Below are positions 34,223 to 48,763 of a DNA stretch of 64,000 nt, in pieces. Both the position numbers and the translations under genes were made by a program. The DNA comes from Paramecium octaurelia (taxonomy: Eukaryota > Ciliophora > Oligohymenophorea > Peniculida > Parameciidae). The number at the start of each line of letters is the position of its first letter. The first letter of the stretch is position 1. The notes beneath the pieces were generated by a model that was not told the origin of the DNA, did not search any database, and worked only from the letters and a program-made list of their open reading frames with translations. The DNA lies in contig CAJJDP010000037.1 of the NCBI GenBank assembly GCA_905182995.1, positions 534,862 through 598,861 on the forward strand. The letters are read 5' to 3'.

Positions 34223-35588
34223 TCAAAAACATTAATTGCAGAACAAGAAATTTGCATTTTTTATCTTTAATTTAGCATCGAATCCAAACAAATTTAAGTA
34301 TTTTTATTCTAAGGTTGGATGATTATTCATATTTTCTTCTGTGTCCTCAAAATCAACAGTTTCAATGTGAAAATTAAAATCCATATGAGGTTGACTTGCA
34401 GCAATTTTTATATGAGTTTATGATTAGTTATTTTAATTACATACCAACTTAATAAGATGGTACACATTTAACAACATTTGATAATGAAGATCCTAAAATT
34501 AATAAATGTTAATACCAAGATTTGAGACATTGGATTATTTTTTAGTATGAGATCTTTGGACTCAAACATTTCCAGGAGCAGCTAAAAATGAACTCTAAAC
34601 TTTGACTTCCGATAGAGAGTCCTTATTTTATTACTTATCAGTTCTTCAAATCGCTTATCATATGTATTAGATGTGCTACATTATTTCATTAAATCCTTGA
34701 GCTTGAGATAATCAGGTTAATCTTCAAATCTTAAAGTCTTCAAATATCTTAGTATATTTATGATATAAAAATACCTAAGATAATCAGCAAATTGATTTGG
34801 CAATTCCTTACATAAAGTCTCAATAGTTATATTCATTTTAAAACCCCCTACAGCTACAGTTCTATCCTTATCACCAATAATTTATAAATTCTACCATGGT
34901 AACTTACTTAAATTACAAATTATAAATTACCCTAAAATTAAGTAGATAATGACATACATCATTGATTCTAGATCATCCTTCCTACTAATTTCTAATCCTC
35001 TATGAGCAGCAATTGAAGAATATCTAGTAGTTCCAATAAATGATTTTCTATCTTTAAATGGACTTTTATAATATCATAATCTTACATATGTTTTCCTTTA
35101 TCGAGAAAAAACTTTGAAACACCAAAATCTACTAAAAAGCAATAGACTGATTTTATTTGCCCATCATTATGTTTTCTGATTTCAAATCTCTATGCACTAT
35201 TCCTCTTGAATGTACTTATCTCAAAATAGTCAATAACTAATCCAATAATTGCAATCCTGTTTTTAATGATAATTATATATATGTTCTACTATAATATCCT
35301 AGATCTCGTCCCAATAATTCAACAACCATTACATTATAATTTTGCTCTGCTCCAAACCAATACAATTTTTGTTATTCCTTGTATTCCTTATAATTTCGTC
35401 AGTAAATAAAGTTCTCGATCCAAAGTTTCATGTTCTCCTTTTTCTAATTTGACTGCAACTTCTTCTCTGGTTACTCTGTGAATTGCCAGATAAACAACAC
35501 CGAAAGATCCTGAGCTGAGTTGATTCTTGATTATATATTTGTTATCAAAAATTTTAGGTTCAAGATAACTTTTGGGTAATTTTTTCAT
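34223..35588 (-). CDS. CK1-family protein kinase with two apparent single-base frameshifts
   Basis: Start at 35588 (MKKLPKSYLEPKIFDNKY). CK1 features: GSFGVVYLA, VAVKLEKG, YWFGAEQNYNVMVVELLGRDL, HRDLKSENIMMG, FLVDFGVSKFF, SFIGTTRYSSIAAHRG, DDLESMMYVIIYLILGKLPW and a CKELPNQFADYL end. GTTRYSSIAAH is the CK1 equivalent of the APE segment. Introns of 23, 24 and 27 nt fit. Two joins need single-base changes rather than introns: an extra base near 35364 before YWFGAEQ, and one T too few in a T run near 35136 before LVDFG. These may be sequencing errors, or the gene may be decaying. The C-terminal extension runs to TGA 34223-34225. Its ATG overlaps the stop of the dynein light chain gene (ATGA). 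Confidence 0.7.
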
Positions 35589-35909
35589 ATTTAATAATTA
35601 TATTCAGGAATCAAATAAACTAGAATTTGATGTTCTGATGATTTCAATTCAAATAAGAAATGTTCAGGATCCGCTAAATCATACTCTTATTCACTGTGTA
35701 AACTACTCAATAAAACACACCAACAACGACCTGCAATTTAAATATGATGTCTTACCATATTTTTATTCTAAATGATAGCGTATATAATCAGCTTTATTTT
35801 AATATTGCTTCTGAGTTAAGGCTCTCTTATATAGATCCACTATATCAGTCTTCATTCCTGATGTAATATTCAATCCTTATCTAACTATATCAAATCTTTG
35901 AGTGCTCAT
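35585..35909 (-). CDS. LC8/DLC-type dynein light chain-like protein
   Basis: About 99 residues after a 25-nt intron (GTAAG...TGCAG, about 35725-35749). ALTQKQYQNKADYIRYHLEQ, then KYGRCWCVLLSS, then FLFELKSSEHQILVYLIPEY follows the dynein light chain pattern (helix, kYgxxWhvivG strand, YF...llfk strands), though divergent. Such proteins are small homodimers on axonemal or cytoplasmic dynein. The TGA at 35585-35587 overlaps the next gene's ATG (35586-35588). Confidence 0.62.
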
Positions 35910-36090
35910 TTGTTTAAATTTTTTTCTGTTAAAATAAATTATTTTCAATTCAAAACCAATCGTGCATTTATTTTTAATATTTAGTCATTAATTCTTTCCA
36001 TTCTCCATTTTTCATATTACAATCATATAAAAAAAAAATGAATATTAATCAAAATAAAATTTAATTCATTTTTATAATCTATTTTCCAAT

Positions 36091-38965
36091 ATGCTACCTA
36101 AAAATCGTGTTAGTGATATTAGTACTCTTGTGTTGAAACAATATAAGAAAATGTATGAAGAAATCTGTTTAAGGTTCAAATTTGAGAAGGAATCATCATC
36201 TAAAGAACTTGAAATTTGGAAAGATAAATACGAAACTCTATAAAAAAGATGGGATACTCTTAATTAATTAAAAGAGAAACAAGATGGAAAGACTAAGTAA
36301 GATATCAATGATCCTAAGACCTTAAATTAAGTTGCAAAAACATCAGGACATTAATAAACTTCTTTATTACCAAATACAGAAAAATAATAATTTTAGATCT
36401 TAATTCAATAGCTTAATGAATAAATTGCCAAATAAAAAAAATAAATCTAAGAATTGAGTGATAGAAATGAAAAGCATTCTATTGACAATAAAAAATTAGA
36501 AATTGAAAATAAAAAATATTCTGAATAATTAAATCAATTTAGAAAGACATCTCATCATAAATTTAATGATTAATAAATGCTCCAATATGAAGAAAATATA
36601 TAAAAATTTATTTAAACGATTGATCAGATGAAGTAAGAAAAAAATAGTTTTGAAAAGCAAATAGAAAAATTAACCAAAGAAAATTAATACTTAAAATAAT
36701 CTAATGATGAATTAAAAAAATCAATTCCAGAACTTGATAAAGGTCAACAACTTAGAAATTAATTTTAACTATAAATTAGTGAATTAGGATTAAAAAATAA
36801 TCAATTAGAAAAGTTAGTTAAAGATTTAGAAAAACAATCATAGCATCAATAGGATCTATTTAAATAGACTGCTAAATAAATGGAAGATAAATAATAAGAA
36901 ATCTAATCACTCTAAAACAAAGTCTAGGAATATTAAAAAGAACTATCAAGCCTAAATCAACTTTAAGATGTTTATAATGAATAATAATAAAAACTGTAAT
37001 AGTTGGCTCTTGTGATACAAGAATTGGAAGGAAAACTTTAAGAATCTGCTAATCCTTAATCAAATGAATCAGAAATTAAATAAATATCATTCAAATATGA
37101 TGAATTATATTAATAATATACTGATCTATAAACTCAAGATATCATGAAATAAGAATGGCTCAACTTACAAAAATCTTAACTTGAAGATTTCAAATAAGAA
37201 AATGATTAATTAAGTCAAAAAATTGAAGAATTGTAAAAATAAAATGATGTTCTGATTGGTCAAATTGAAATATAAAAAGATGAAACCAAATTATCATCTA
37301 GTTAATTATAAGATTAAATTAATTCATATGAACACATTGTTTCTGATAAGAACGAAGAAATCCACAAATTAAAAGTAGAATTAACAAAATAGAAATGTAG
37401 TTTAAAAAATGATGATTATGAAGAAAAGATTTAATAGTTGAAGACATAATATGAAAAATTGGAATCTGAATCCAAGATGAAAATAGAATGGATGGAAATT
37501 CAAAACACTGAACTTGAGGAAACTATTAATGAATATGAAAAAAAAATCTAAAATTTTGTAGAACAATTAAATTAATCAAACAAAAATAATCCAGAAGATT
37601 AAACCTAAAAAATTACTGAACTTAAGGAACATCTCCAATAGTATGAACTTATAGTAAATAATAAAAATATTGAAATTGATGAATTAAAGAAGTAAATCAA
37701 AGAAATCAATTAAAAATAAAATGATGAAGACTTCCAAAAGAAGTATTTAAATTTAAAAACTTAATTTGAAAAATTAGAAACTGAAAATCAAATGAAACAG
37801 CAATGGTAGAATATTTAAGAAGAAGAACAATAAGAATAAATTAATACATTAAATGCTGAGATAGTTGAATTAAACGATTAATTGTATTCAACCTAAAATT
37901 AATACTAAAAATGTACTTTATATTTTTATTTTAGTGCAAAACGATCTACAGAAGGAAATCGATAAAAATCAATAATTATCCAAATAATCCTAATAACATT
38001 TGTTGGATATTTAGAATTCATTTAATTCCGGAAATATAAGAAATGCCTTAAGAAGATCAATTAAAAAAGAGGAATCGTTTGAAGATGAAGCTAATCTTAA
38101 AAAAAATGCTGATGAAAAATGCATTAACGATCTCAAAGAAAAGATTCAAACTTTGAATGAAGAACTTGGAGAATATGAAGAGAATCAATCTAATTTGCAA
38201 CAATAAATAGGAGAATTGACTGAATAGAAAAACAAAATTCAATTGCAGTATGAAGAAATGTATAATTATTACTCAAGTACCATATATTATTTATTATAGA
38301 GGCCTATGATTAAATATAAAATTTCATAAGTTAAGTTGAAGATCTTAACAAAATTATTTTAGATAAGGAAAATTAAATAGTTGAAAATCAATATTAGATA
38401 CAATAACTTGAAGATCAATTATTATAAATGAATGAAATAAACAAGGATGCTTACACTGAGAATCAAGATATTAATTAGATGAAGGCATTTTATGAGTAAA
38501 AGTTTCTAGAATAGGAAACCCTTATTCAAAATTTATAATCATAATTAGAATAAACCTCTGATCAAGAATATTATTAGAAGATGAACTAAATACTACATGA
38601 GAATGAGGAACTAAAATAATTGAGAAGTGAAAATTAAGAAGAATTAAACAAAAAGGATTAGTTGATAGAGGAGTTATAAATGTAAATGTTATCATAGTCT
38701 TAGGTAACAGGAAGTTCAGGTATTTTATTTTAATTTTTATTAATATATAGATTTGTAAGAAAGAAAAAGAAGATAAGAATTATTAGATAAAGTAAAAGAT
38801 GACAAATCTGAAAAGTCTGAATCTTCAAATGAAAAATTGGTTAAGAAGATCGGGAAACAGACCTCTGGGGCTAGTGCGAAGTTATCTCTAAAATTAGATT
38901 ATAATCAAGATGGATCTAAATAAACGAAACCCAAAAGTGCGACAAGTCTAGATTTTCAAGAGTGA
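36091..38965 (+). CDS. Long coiled-coil protein
   Basis: About 930 residues, nearly all heptad-patterned Lys/Glu/Gln-rich sequence, beginning MLPKNRVSDISTLVLKQY. Three introns: 37913-37934 (22 nt), 38277-38299 (23 nt) and 38720-38750 (31 nt). The last 60 residues are Lys/Ser-rich (TSGASAKLSLKLD...). No motor, kinase or membrane domain seen. It may be a structural, basal-body or trafficking tether; this cannot be decided from coiled coil alone. Glutamine is encoded mostly by TAA and TAG. Confidence 0.88.
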
Positions 38966-38998
38966 TTTTTTCATATTTATTTAAAAATAAATGTATGA

Positions 38999-39142
38999 TC
39001 ATGCCTTCTTAGGTTTGAATGCAATTGCTGCTAATTTTAACACTCCAAATAAAATGGCTGCTTTAAACACTTCTTTCAATTGCTTGCTTCTGAATTCTCT
39101 AGTTGCTTACTATTTCTCTTATTGGGGTTGAAGGAAGAACAT
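38999..39142 (-). CDS. Small membrane-type protein (47 aa)
   Basis: MFFLQPQQEKQQATREFRSK, then a helix QLKEVFKAAILFGVLKLAAIAF ending in KPKKA. The charge pattern (basic-polar, hydrophobic helix, basic tail) suits a tail-anchored or organelle membrane subunit. Codon use (TAA/TAG for Gln, AGA for Arg) fits the local genes. The opposite strand has an equally open frame at 38991-39131 that I rank lower. No family recognised. Confidence 0.42.
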
Positions 39143-39167
39143 ATTAATTATATATTTAATTTTATTT

Positions 39168-40982
39168 ATGATAAGTAATTAATATGATGAGCTTATGAAT
39201 GGTGAATTCGATGTAAGAGAATTCATACTAAAGAATTTTGTTTAAGCTAATTTCGAGATCAATTACAAGAAGATAGAATAATCAATGCCATAAATAGCTT
39301 AAATATAATCATAAACGTGTGAGGATATTGCGAGTTCTGTCGATAATAACTTAGAAGATTATGTTGAAATAAGCACATAATTAACATCATTGCAATCATA
39401 ATTGGATAATCTAACACTCTAATTTAGCAATATTACAGATATTATTGTCCTCACTTAAGACAATCTGTAATAAAGAATATATTAAATAAATGTCATTGTG
39501 GAAAACTTGAAATTGATATAAAATCTCCAATATAGTATGAAGGACTTAAGGAAATTAATAAATATATTAGAGAGTGTTGATTTAAGTAAAGGGATGTCCA
39601 ATTACAATTTATTAGAAACTAGTGAGTTGATTGTGAAATCTAGATAATTATACACTGAATTAGATAAATCGCCTCATTGTAGATAATTGATGTTGTAATT
39701 TGATTTACTGCAAATTATTCAATAGAATTAATGCTAATTTTAAAATTTATTAGAAAAGGAATTTGTGAATTGTTTGTAAAATTTTAATTCTATAAAATTC
39801 GCTTGTATTCTTAAATCATTTCAAAAAATGCAATTAAATAAGACACCTGAGAAATTGCTTGTATAATTTTTATTAAAGCCAGCATTTGATGTCGCCTTTG
39901 CTAAATTAAATAAGAATCTATTGACAAAGGATACATCAAATTTAGAGTAGTTCTTGCAATCAGTATTATAGATATACGAGAACAACATTGAAATAGCTAA
40001 AGTCGAAACTGAAACATTTTCATTTAAAAATATTTTAGTGGAATTGCTCTATATCTATTTGTCTACAAAAGAATGTGTTAATATATATTCCTTGGGAGTA
40101 CTTGATTTGTTTTAATAAAACTATTAGAATATTTAGAATATTAAATAAACACTTAAAGTAAATTTTGAGAAGGGATCAGAAGTAGAAAAAAAGTTTATGG
40201 AGAAATGGAATTTATTAACATACTTTTCTATGAGATAAGCAGAAATTATTAAAAAATTAGAATCGGAACTTTAAATTTAACTAACTAATAATGAATACAA
40301 TTTTCATTTGGTTTTATAAAATATTATAGAGAATTGTTTTTCATCCAAAGTTTATATCTCCTTATTAAAATAGAAATTTTATACATTAGCTATATAAATT
40401 ATAACAAGATTTTGCAATTTCATAAAATCAAATAAGAATTCCATTTAAACCGATAAAATACCAATTATTATAAATAATCTATCGAAAATTAATTTGTCAT
40501 TATTGCAATAGGACATTGTTATATTATAATTGGATAAAATTAAATCCGTGATTTCAGAGCTAATAGATATTGCAATAGTATAGATCAAGATAGAGTGTTA
40601 ATAAAATTTGGAACCTTTTAGTGGTATACCAGCTAAATTTAGGATGACAAATAGAGACATGCCCAATTAGCCTTCAAATTTTTGCATCAATATTTTTAAA
40701 CCACTTTAGAATTATTTATTAAAATTGGATGATGATTCCATAAAGAAATTAACATGTGAGAAAGTATAATGATATTATAAACTTAAGGTATGTAGTACTA
40801 CTTTAGAAAGATTTTAGGTAATTAAAAAGCAAGCTCTTGATACATGTGATAAAAATGAAGAATTAATGGCTAAAATGGGTGTAAAAAAAAATGATGCTTT
40901 GGATAATCAAAAAATAAGAATGTAGTTTTAATTGGATGAAGAAGAAATAAAAAACATTATGATAACTAAATTATATTAATGA
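39168..40982 (+). CDS. COG2: Conserved oligomeric Golgi complex subunit 2
   Basis: About 595-604 residues. The N-terminus (GEFDVREFILKNFVQANFEI, LEDYVEISTQLTSLQSQLDN) matches the COG2 opening, with its Fxx-D-Fvxxfi and fvnlStxL blocks, followed by long helices. MTNRDMPNQPSNFCINIFKP matches the conserved C-terminal COG2 block (tnkevPxxpSxyv...alkPl). COG tethers vesicles for retrograde Golgi transport. The coding frame would hit a TGA near 40770; a 24-nt GTA...AAG segment around it can be removed without changing frame, so I treat it as an intron. The final TGA (40980-40982) overlaps the ATG of the next frame. Confidence 0.82.
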
Positions 40983-41461
40983 TTTTTTAACAATTATAAT
41001 TAGAATTCTTTGGTTGTCTAAAACCTCAATTACAGTAAGAATTAATAAAGCGACCCAATTATTTGGTTCAAAAACAACAAAAGAGTTATAGTTTTGACTT
41101 GAATACTGAGAGATTTCCAATTCAATTATAATAGTTGAAAAAATAACAAAATTAAGCTTGGAGACTTTAAACAACCACTGCCAAATCTAATAAGCATCAA
41201 TATGAAATAATGTTAAGCTCATACAGAGATAATATATCTAAATCTGTTAATAATTCAAAAATATCATAACATAAAACTAAAAAGAAGAAGATAATAGAAA
41301 ATGAAAAGTATGAAAGTTGCTTTAAAAACTAAGTAATATAATATCTATTAAAATTATAGAATTTTTCATTTTTTAATGCTGGAAATTTAAAGAAAAATTA
41401 AATGGCGATTGGAAATATGGATATGATGCTTAATAGAAAGATTAAAATGAACAAAGTTTGA
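40979..41461 (+). CDS. Hypothetical basic protein, overlapping the COG2 stop
   Basis: 160 residues with no intron: MIFQQLQLEFFGCLKPQLQQ, then Lys/Gln/Asn/Ser-rich sequence with a basic cluster (KTKKKKIIENEKYE). No family recognised. Its ATG sits inside COG2's TGA (ATGA). The frame stays open to TGA 41459-41461, 23 bp before the converging kinase gene. If COG2 had a longer C-terminus, this could be its continuation in a shifted frame. Confidence 0.55.
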
Positions 41462-41484
41462 ATTTATTCATAATTATACTTTTA

Positions 41485-43164
41485 TCAGATTAATATTTTT
41501 TCTGTATAAAAAGATTGTTCTACGGTTTTATTTTACGATTTAAAAATACTACTAAATTAATTACTTTATTATTTGACAGTTGACCTTTGAGTATTAATAA
41601 TTGACCCTTTATCATGAATGTCTTCTTTACTTCTTAATGTTTCTGATTCTTAGACTGAATTATTATTAATTCGATTTAATCCTAGAAAAAAAGAACATCC
41701 TGTTTTCCGAAATGAGTTATGTTTTAAATTAGGGGCTTTCGTTAATTTTTATTTCGAAGGGCTTAGAGAAGTCTGGGTCTATTCTGATAGTGCTGGAAGA
41801 AGTATTTTACTTGGTTAAATGTTTTTTGGATTTTTCTTAGGGGAATCTGGATCAATGTGAATGATTCTTTTTTCATTATCAATACATATTGTTAATTAAA
41901 TTTGAACATGTTTAATTCTTGACTAGAATCATTTTTTTGATTAAGAATTGTATTTAATAGATAATACTTTTCTTTTGAGGGTATTTTGTTTAGAGTTCTA
42001 TAGGTTTTGAATATTTTGGTAGGTCTGGTTATTGATAACTGAAATGGTAATTATTAGTTTTTAGGTATATTGTTCTCTAGATATTATGGTTTTTCATATT
42101 TATCTTCTTCAGATTAATCAATTTAAATTTGAAATTCGCTTAGATCCTTTTTGGATTGAATTGGTGATTGTTTAATTGATAGTTGCTGTAAATAAATTAT
42201 AAACAAAACTGATGATATTAATTAAAAACTCTATATTAATTATATATAATACTTTTTTTTTTTATTCTTAACAAATTCCGAATTGTTTAACACTCATTGG
42301 GATTGGATCATTAAATTTTCGAGTTATCCATGGATGAACTAACGCTTAGGCAGCAGTATATCGAGAATCTTAATCATTTTATAACAATCTTTATAAGAGA
42401 TCCCTTGCAAGAGGAGATGTATGCAAGGGTTATTCGTATTTCAGATCTGGAAAACTGTTGATAAATTCTTTTTTAGTGAAAATCCTTGGATAAAATGGAT
42501 GTTTCCCTTGATTCAATAGCATATAAAGTACGATACCACAAGACCACATATCAACAGCCTTGTTATAAGTTTTGTTTAATATTTATTCTGGTGCCATAAA
42601 TATAAAGGTTCCACACTATTTTGAAACAGTCTAATAATAACGAATTTCTGGTTTGTATTGATAACTTAAACCAAAGTCAGCAATCTTGATGCTCGAAAGA
42701 TCTTCTGCGTTTTTAATTAAGATATTATCTAAATGAGTTATGTTAAAATACCAGGATTGATATCTCGATGTATAATCTACTTAGAATGAAGATATTCGAT
42801 TCCTGTAAAAATAGATTCCATGATCTAACGTCAACTCATCTAAACTTTGTTTCATCAAATCTTTCAATGAACCTCCAGCTGCATATTCCATCACCAAATA
42901 TTAGCAATTCCCTTGTTTGAAATACTTAAACCATATAAAATGAAACAAACTAAAAAAAATTTATGATATTCTTATGCTACAGATTTTCCATGATTGAAGT
43001 TTCCTGAATTTATGCACCTTACAAGAACTGAAAATTCGAATCAATTTTACCTTAATTGCCACTTCCTCATTCTTGTATAAACCCTTATACACTTAACCAA
43101 AGGCTCCCTCCCCTATCTTCTCCAGTATTCTTATATTCTTTTCCATGAAAAAATCAGGTCTCAT
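41485..43164 (-). CDS. CAMK/ULK-like protein kinase with Ser/Pro-rich tail; catalytic-loop Lys replaced by Asn
   Basis: Start at 43164 (MRPDFFMEKNIRILEKIGEG). GEGAFGQVYKG, VAIK, hinge LVMEYAAGGSL, QIIHRDINPDNIL, IADFGLSYQY, CGTFIFMAPEQIL and VDMWSCGIVLYMLL. Introns of 22-26 nt occur near 42740-42765, 42925-42950 and 43030-43052. The catalytic loop reads HRDIN, where nearly all active kinases have HRD[IL]K. The tail of about 200 residues is Ser/Lys/Pro-rich (DPDSPKKNPKNIQPS, SPSKQKLTKAPNLKHNSF) and ends at TGA 41485-41487. One intron junction near 41890 is unresolved. Confidence 0.75.
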
Positions 43165-43348
43165 ATTTATATTTATTATTTAATTGATGAATCTCGGCTT
43201 CTCTATCCTCACAATTACATTAATAATTGTTTAGAAGAAATTATATAAATATCAACTTCGTAAAATCCATCAATATTCAATTACAAATTAAGAATCTATT
43301 TATTAAACAGTCCAAATTCAGTATAAATATTTTAACAATAATTACGTA

Positions 43349-43891
43349 ATGAACAATGTACTCAGCAGTTTCTCACCTTTTCAAAACTAAAATTCTAAAA
43401 TCCATACTGAGAATATCGAATTTAAGATGAGGCTACTGCATTTTGAACCTTTAAATATAAATACTTAACCAATTAAGCAAACAAGATTAAAAATAGAAAG
43501 AAAACTATCTCCTATTTTAAATTAGAATTATCCTGCTCTATTCTTAAATAGAATTCAAGTCTAAGATATACCATTAAAAAAAGCAAAGCTTTCCTCAAGC
43601 ATAGATTATAGAGCTATGCCATAATTATATGTTAATGAATATTCATAATTTCTCTAACCAACCACACTTGTTATACCTTCCACTCAAAGAAACAATAAAA
43701 AACACTTTAGTTAATCAAGACCTTAAAAATGCAAAGATAACTCATTCGTTGAATCTGAAAAAAAGGCTCAATTTAAAGTTCGCTTTTAATTACCAAAAAT
43801 AGAAAAGTGCATCAAAATAGATGAATCAAGAAGCTCTCTTAATCGTTGGACTATGAATAGCTCAACTAGTTTTTTATAAGCCCATAAATGA
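43349..43891 (+). CDS. Hypothetical protein
   Basis: 180 residues, no intron needed: MNNVLSSFSPFQNQNSKIH. Basic, Ser/Lys/Pro/Gln-rich and probably largely disordered, with short motifs such as KKAKLSSSIDYRAMP. No recognised domain. Divergent from the kinase at 41485-43164 (184 bp apart) and convergent with the EF-hand/PH kinase gene. Confidence 0.62.
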
Positions 43892-43987
43892 TTAAATTTA
43901 ATGTATATAGAACCTCAAATAAATAAAAAATTAAAAACAAATTCCTAATTTGAAATATCAAGTATTTTAATATATTTATATTATTAT

Positions 43988-46368
<2,381 letters not shown>

Positions 46369-46879
46369 TCCAATATCCTTAATGAAATATATATAAATTT
46401 ATATTTAAATGAATAATAAAGTAGGTTTTACAATACAATTGATTAAATTTAGATCGATTCCTAAAACATTGATTCTCAGTTAATGTATATTATAGGTTTC
46501 TCTTTGAACTTCAGTTTATACATACTATCAATATCTTTCGAACCATATGCTAATTTAATATTTTCTCAGTTAAAATAGTATATCATTTTATCCATCTCAG
46601 ATTTGAATGATTAATAACATTATAATAGTATGCAGATAATATGAGCGATCATTACAGTGTTCAAAGTTAATTAGAACCTTGTCGTATAATTATAATCAAT
46701 TTAATTAGATATCATTGACAAAATAATTTAGATCTGAATTTAAGAATTAAATCTTATGATCTGCAAAATTGATTCCATAATTATTAATTAATTATTTCAT
46801 ATTAATATTAATAGAATTAAGAGAAATTTTTGGTTATTTAAGTGAATTACTATTTGTAATTCAGACTTATATTTATTTA
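46369..46879. other. Divergent intergenic region
   Basis: 511 bp of AT-rich sequence between two divergent kinase genes. No frame or RNA gene seen. Confidence 0.5.
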
Positions 46880-48527
46880 GATGAAAATTGGTTAATATGA
46901 GATTGATAAAAAAATTATAATCGCAAAGGGTTCTGAAGGAGAAATATATCATTGCGTTGATGTTTATAAAAAGGACAAGAATTTATGTGCAAAAGTACAT
47001 CTTTATTCAATTAGATTGTATAAAAAATGACTCTTGAGGACTTTTAAAAATAGAATGCTATTCTTTCAAAGTTATTTTAACATAAAAATACAAATTTAGT
47101 GAAACTTGAATATTATGGATTCGATGATTCAACACAATCTTTAATCATAATAATGGAAAAATGTCAGAGTACCTTGAAAGAGGAAATAAATAGGAGAAAA
47201 AATGAAAAAGATTAGTTTTCTGATGAGGAAATTTGGGATTTTTTAAAATAGTTTTTATCAGGATATTAGATTTTATATAATCTTAAAATACTTCATCGAG
47301 ATATCAAACCAGAAAATATTTTGATAAGTTCTCAAAAGGGGTAACTGATTTATAAGTTAACTGATTTTGGGATTAGTAAAGTTTGTAGTTCAAATTCTAT
47401 GTTTATGACTTAGATTGGTACTCCTATTTATGCCCCACCAGAACTAAATGGAGGCCCTAAACAGGAGGGTACAACTAGCCTAATAGATATAAATGATCCT
47501 AACCCTTAAAGCAAACGCGACATTTATGCTGTATATGCCTCCTATAAATTTAGCTTGGATTAATACTTCATTAAATGATGAATGGCGAATTGCCATTTGT
47601 TGAAAAGAAAGTAGCAGAATTCAAAAAATAAATTGAGAAGTTTCCATTCAAAATGTAAAATACAAATCGCTGCAAAATTTTGGTAGACTTAACTGAGAAT
47701 ATGATCTAATACTACCCTTAAAACAGAATTTCTTTTCCTGATCTAAATTAAGTGATTTAAATTTCACCTAAGTAGCTATGTGCAGTGCTTCCAACCAAAG
47801 TAATGCCTACCAACCAAAAAGTATAAGATAATAATAAAAAATAGCAAATATATGCATTCAATAATTGCAAGTCTTAAGCAAATCTTTTCACTAAAATTGA
47901 CAATGATTAAACCAAAGAGGCTGCAAAAAACATAAATTATCAAAAAATACCCACTTAAAATATTAATATTACAAATAATCAAAAAGATAATTTGAAATTT
48001 CGATCACCAACTTAAAGCTAAATTTTTTTAAATACTCCTGTAAATAAATCATAACTTATTGGAAGCCAGAAGTAAAACTTAAATAAAACAGTTTAGCACC
48101 AACATTTCCTTGCAGAAGAAAAATTTAGAACCTTAAACTTAGAGAGAACGAGTGTAAACTGAACATTGTTTTCAAAGTAAAATTAGCTAAAGGCCCATAA
48201 AAGTTATCGATGTCATAAAATAGTACATTCATGAGGTTATGTATGAATTTAATAATAAATAGAATTAATTATGAATGCTTAATCAGTGAGGATAAGTTCA
48301 AGAGAATAAAAGAGCTTAATTTAAATCAGTAAATACTATCAGAAGAAAATGAAAAACAAATAAAAAGCATCTTTAGGTATGAAAAAGGCAAGATTAATGA
48401 TTACAACTTCTAAGCTCTATTGTTTTACTATTGCTTGAATAATTATAAATTACCTCTCGTCTTTTTACCGCCAGATGAAACAGAATGCATTAAATTTATA
48501 AAATAGAAAATGTAAAGTACAGTTTGA
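46880..48527 (+). CDS. Protein kinase (ULK/NEK-like) with C-terminal extension
   Basis: About 525 residues. Introns: 46995-47014 (20 nt), 47531-47553 (23 nt) and 48152-48177 (26 nt, GTG donor). Domain: AKGSEGEIYHCV (a Ser-Glu variant of the glycine loop), CAKIV with the lysine, HRDIKPENILI, LTDFGISKV, GTPIYAPPELN, RDIYALGLILHQM. The motif style (Asn after the PE of APE, IY or MY after D) matches the kinase at 11158-15440, so the two are probably paralogues. After residue 290 the tail is Lys/Gln/Asn-rich, ending with a helical segment (YEKGKINDYNFQALLFYYCL). It should be active. Confidence 0.83.
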
Positions 48528-48763
48528 AAAATCATATTATAGTATGTCATTTTCTAAATCTAACTTTTATTATTTTATTAATTTAAGATAAGGCTTATAA
48601 TAAATCATTGATTGATTCATAATTTATCTTCTTCCTTATAAAAGTTGACTATTTGTTTGATTAGAATATTCTAAAGTACATTTTTTTATTATTTGATTAA
48701 TTAATTTGTAGTTTGAATTATATCAACTTATAAAATTATATTAAAAACAAATATTATAACATT

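Noticed and set aside
41618..41860. Plus-strand frame of 80 codons (MSSLLLNVSDSQ...) with a good start
   Set aside because: It is antisense to the Ser/Pro-rich tail of the kinase at 41485-43164, whose minus-strand frame continues the kinase and looks more natural (IIHIDPDSPKKN, SPSKQKLTKAP).
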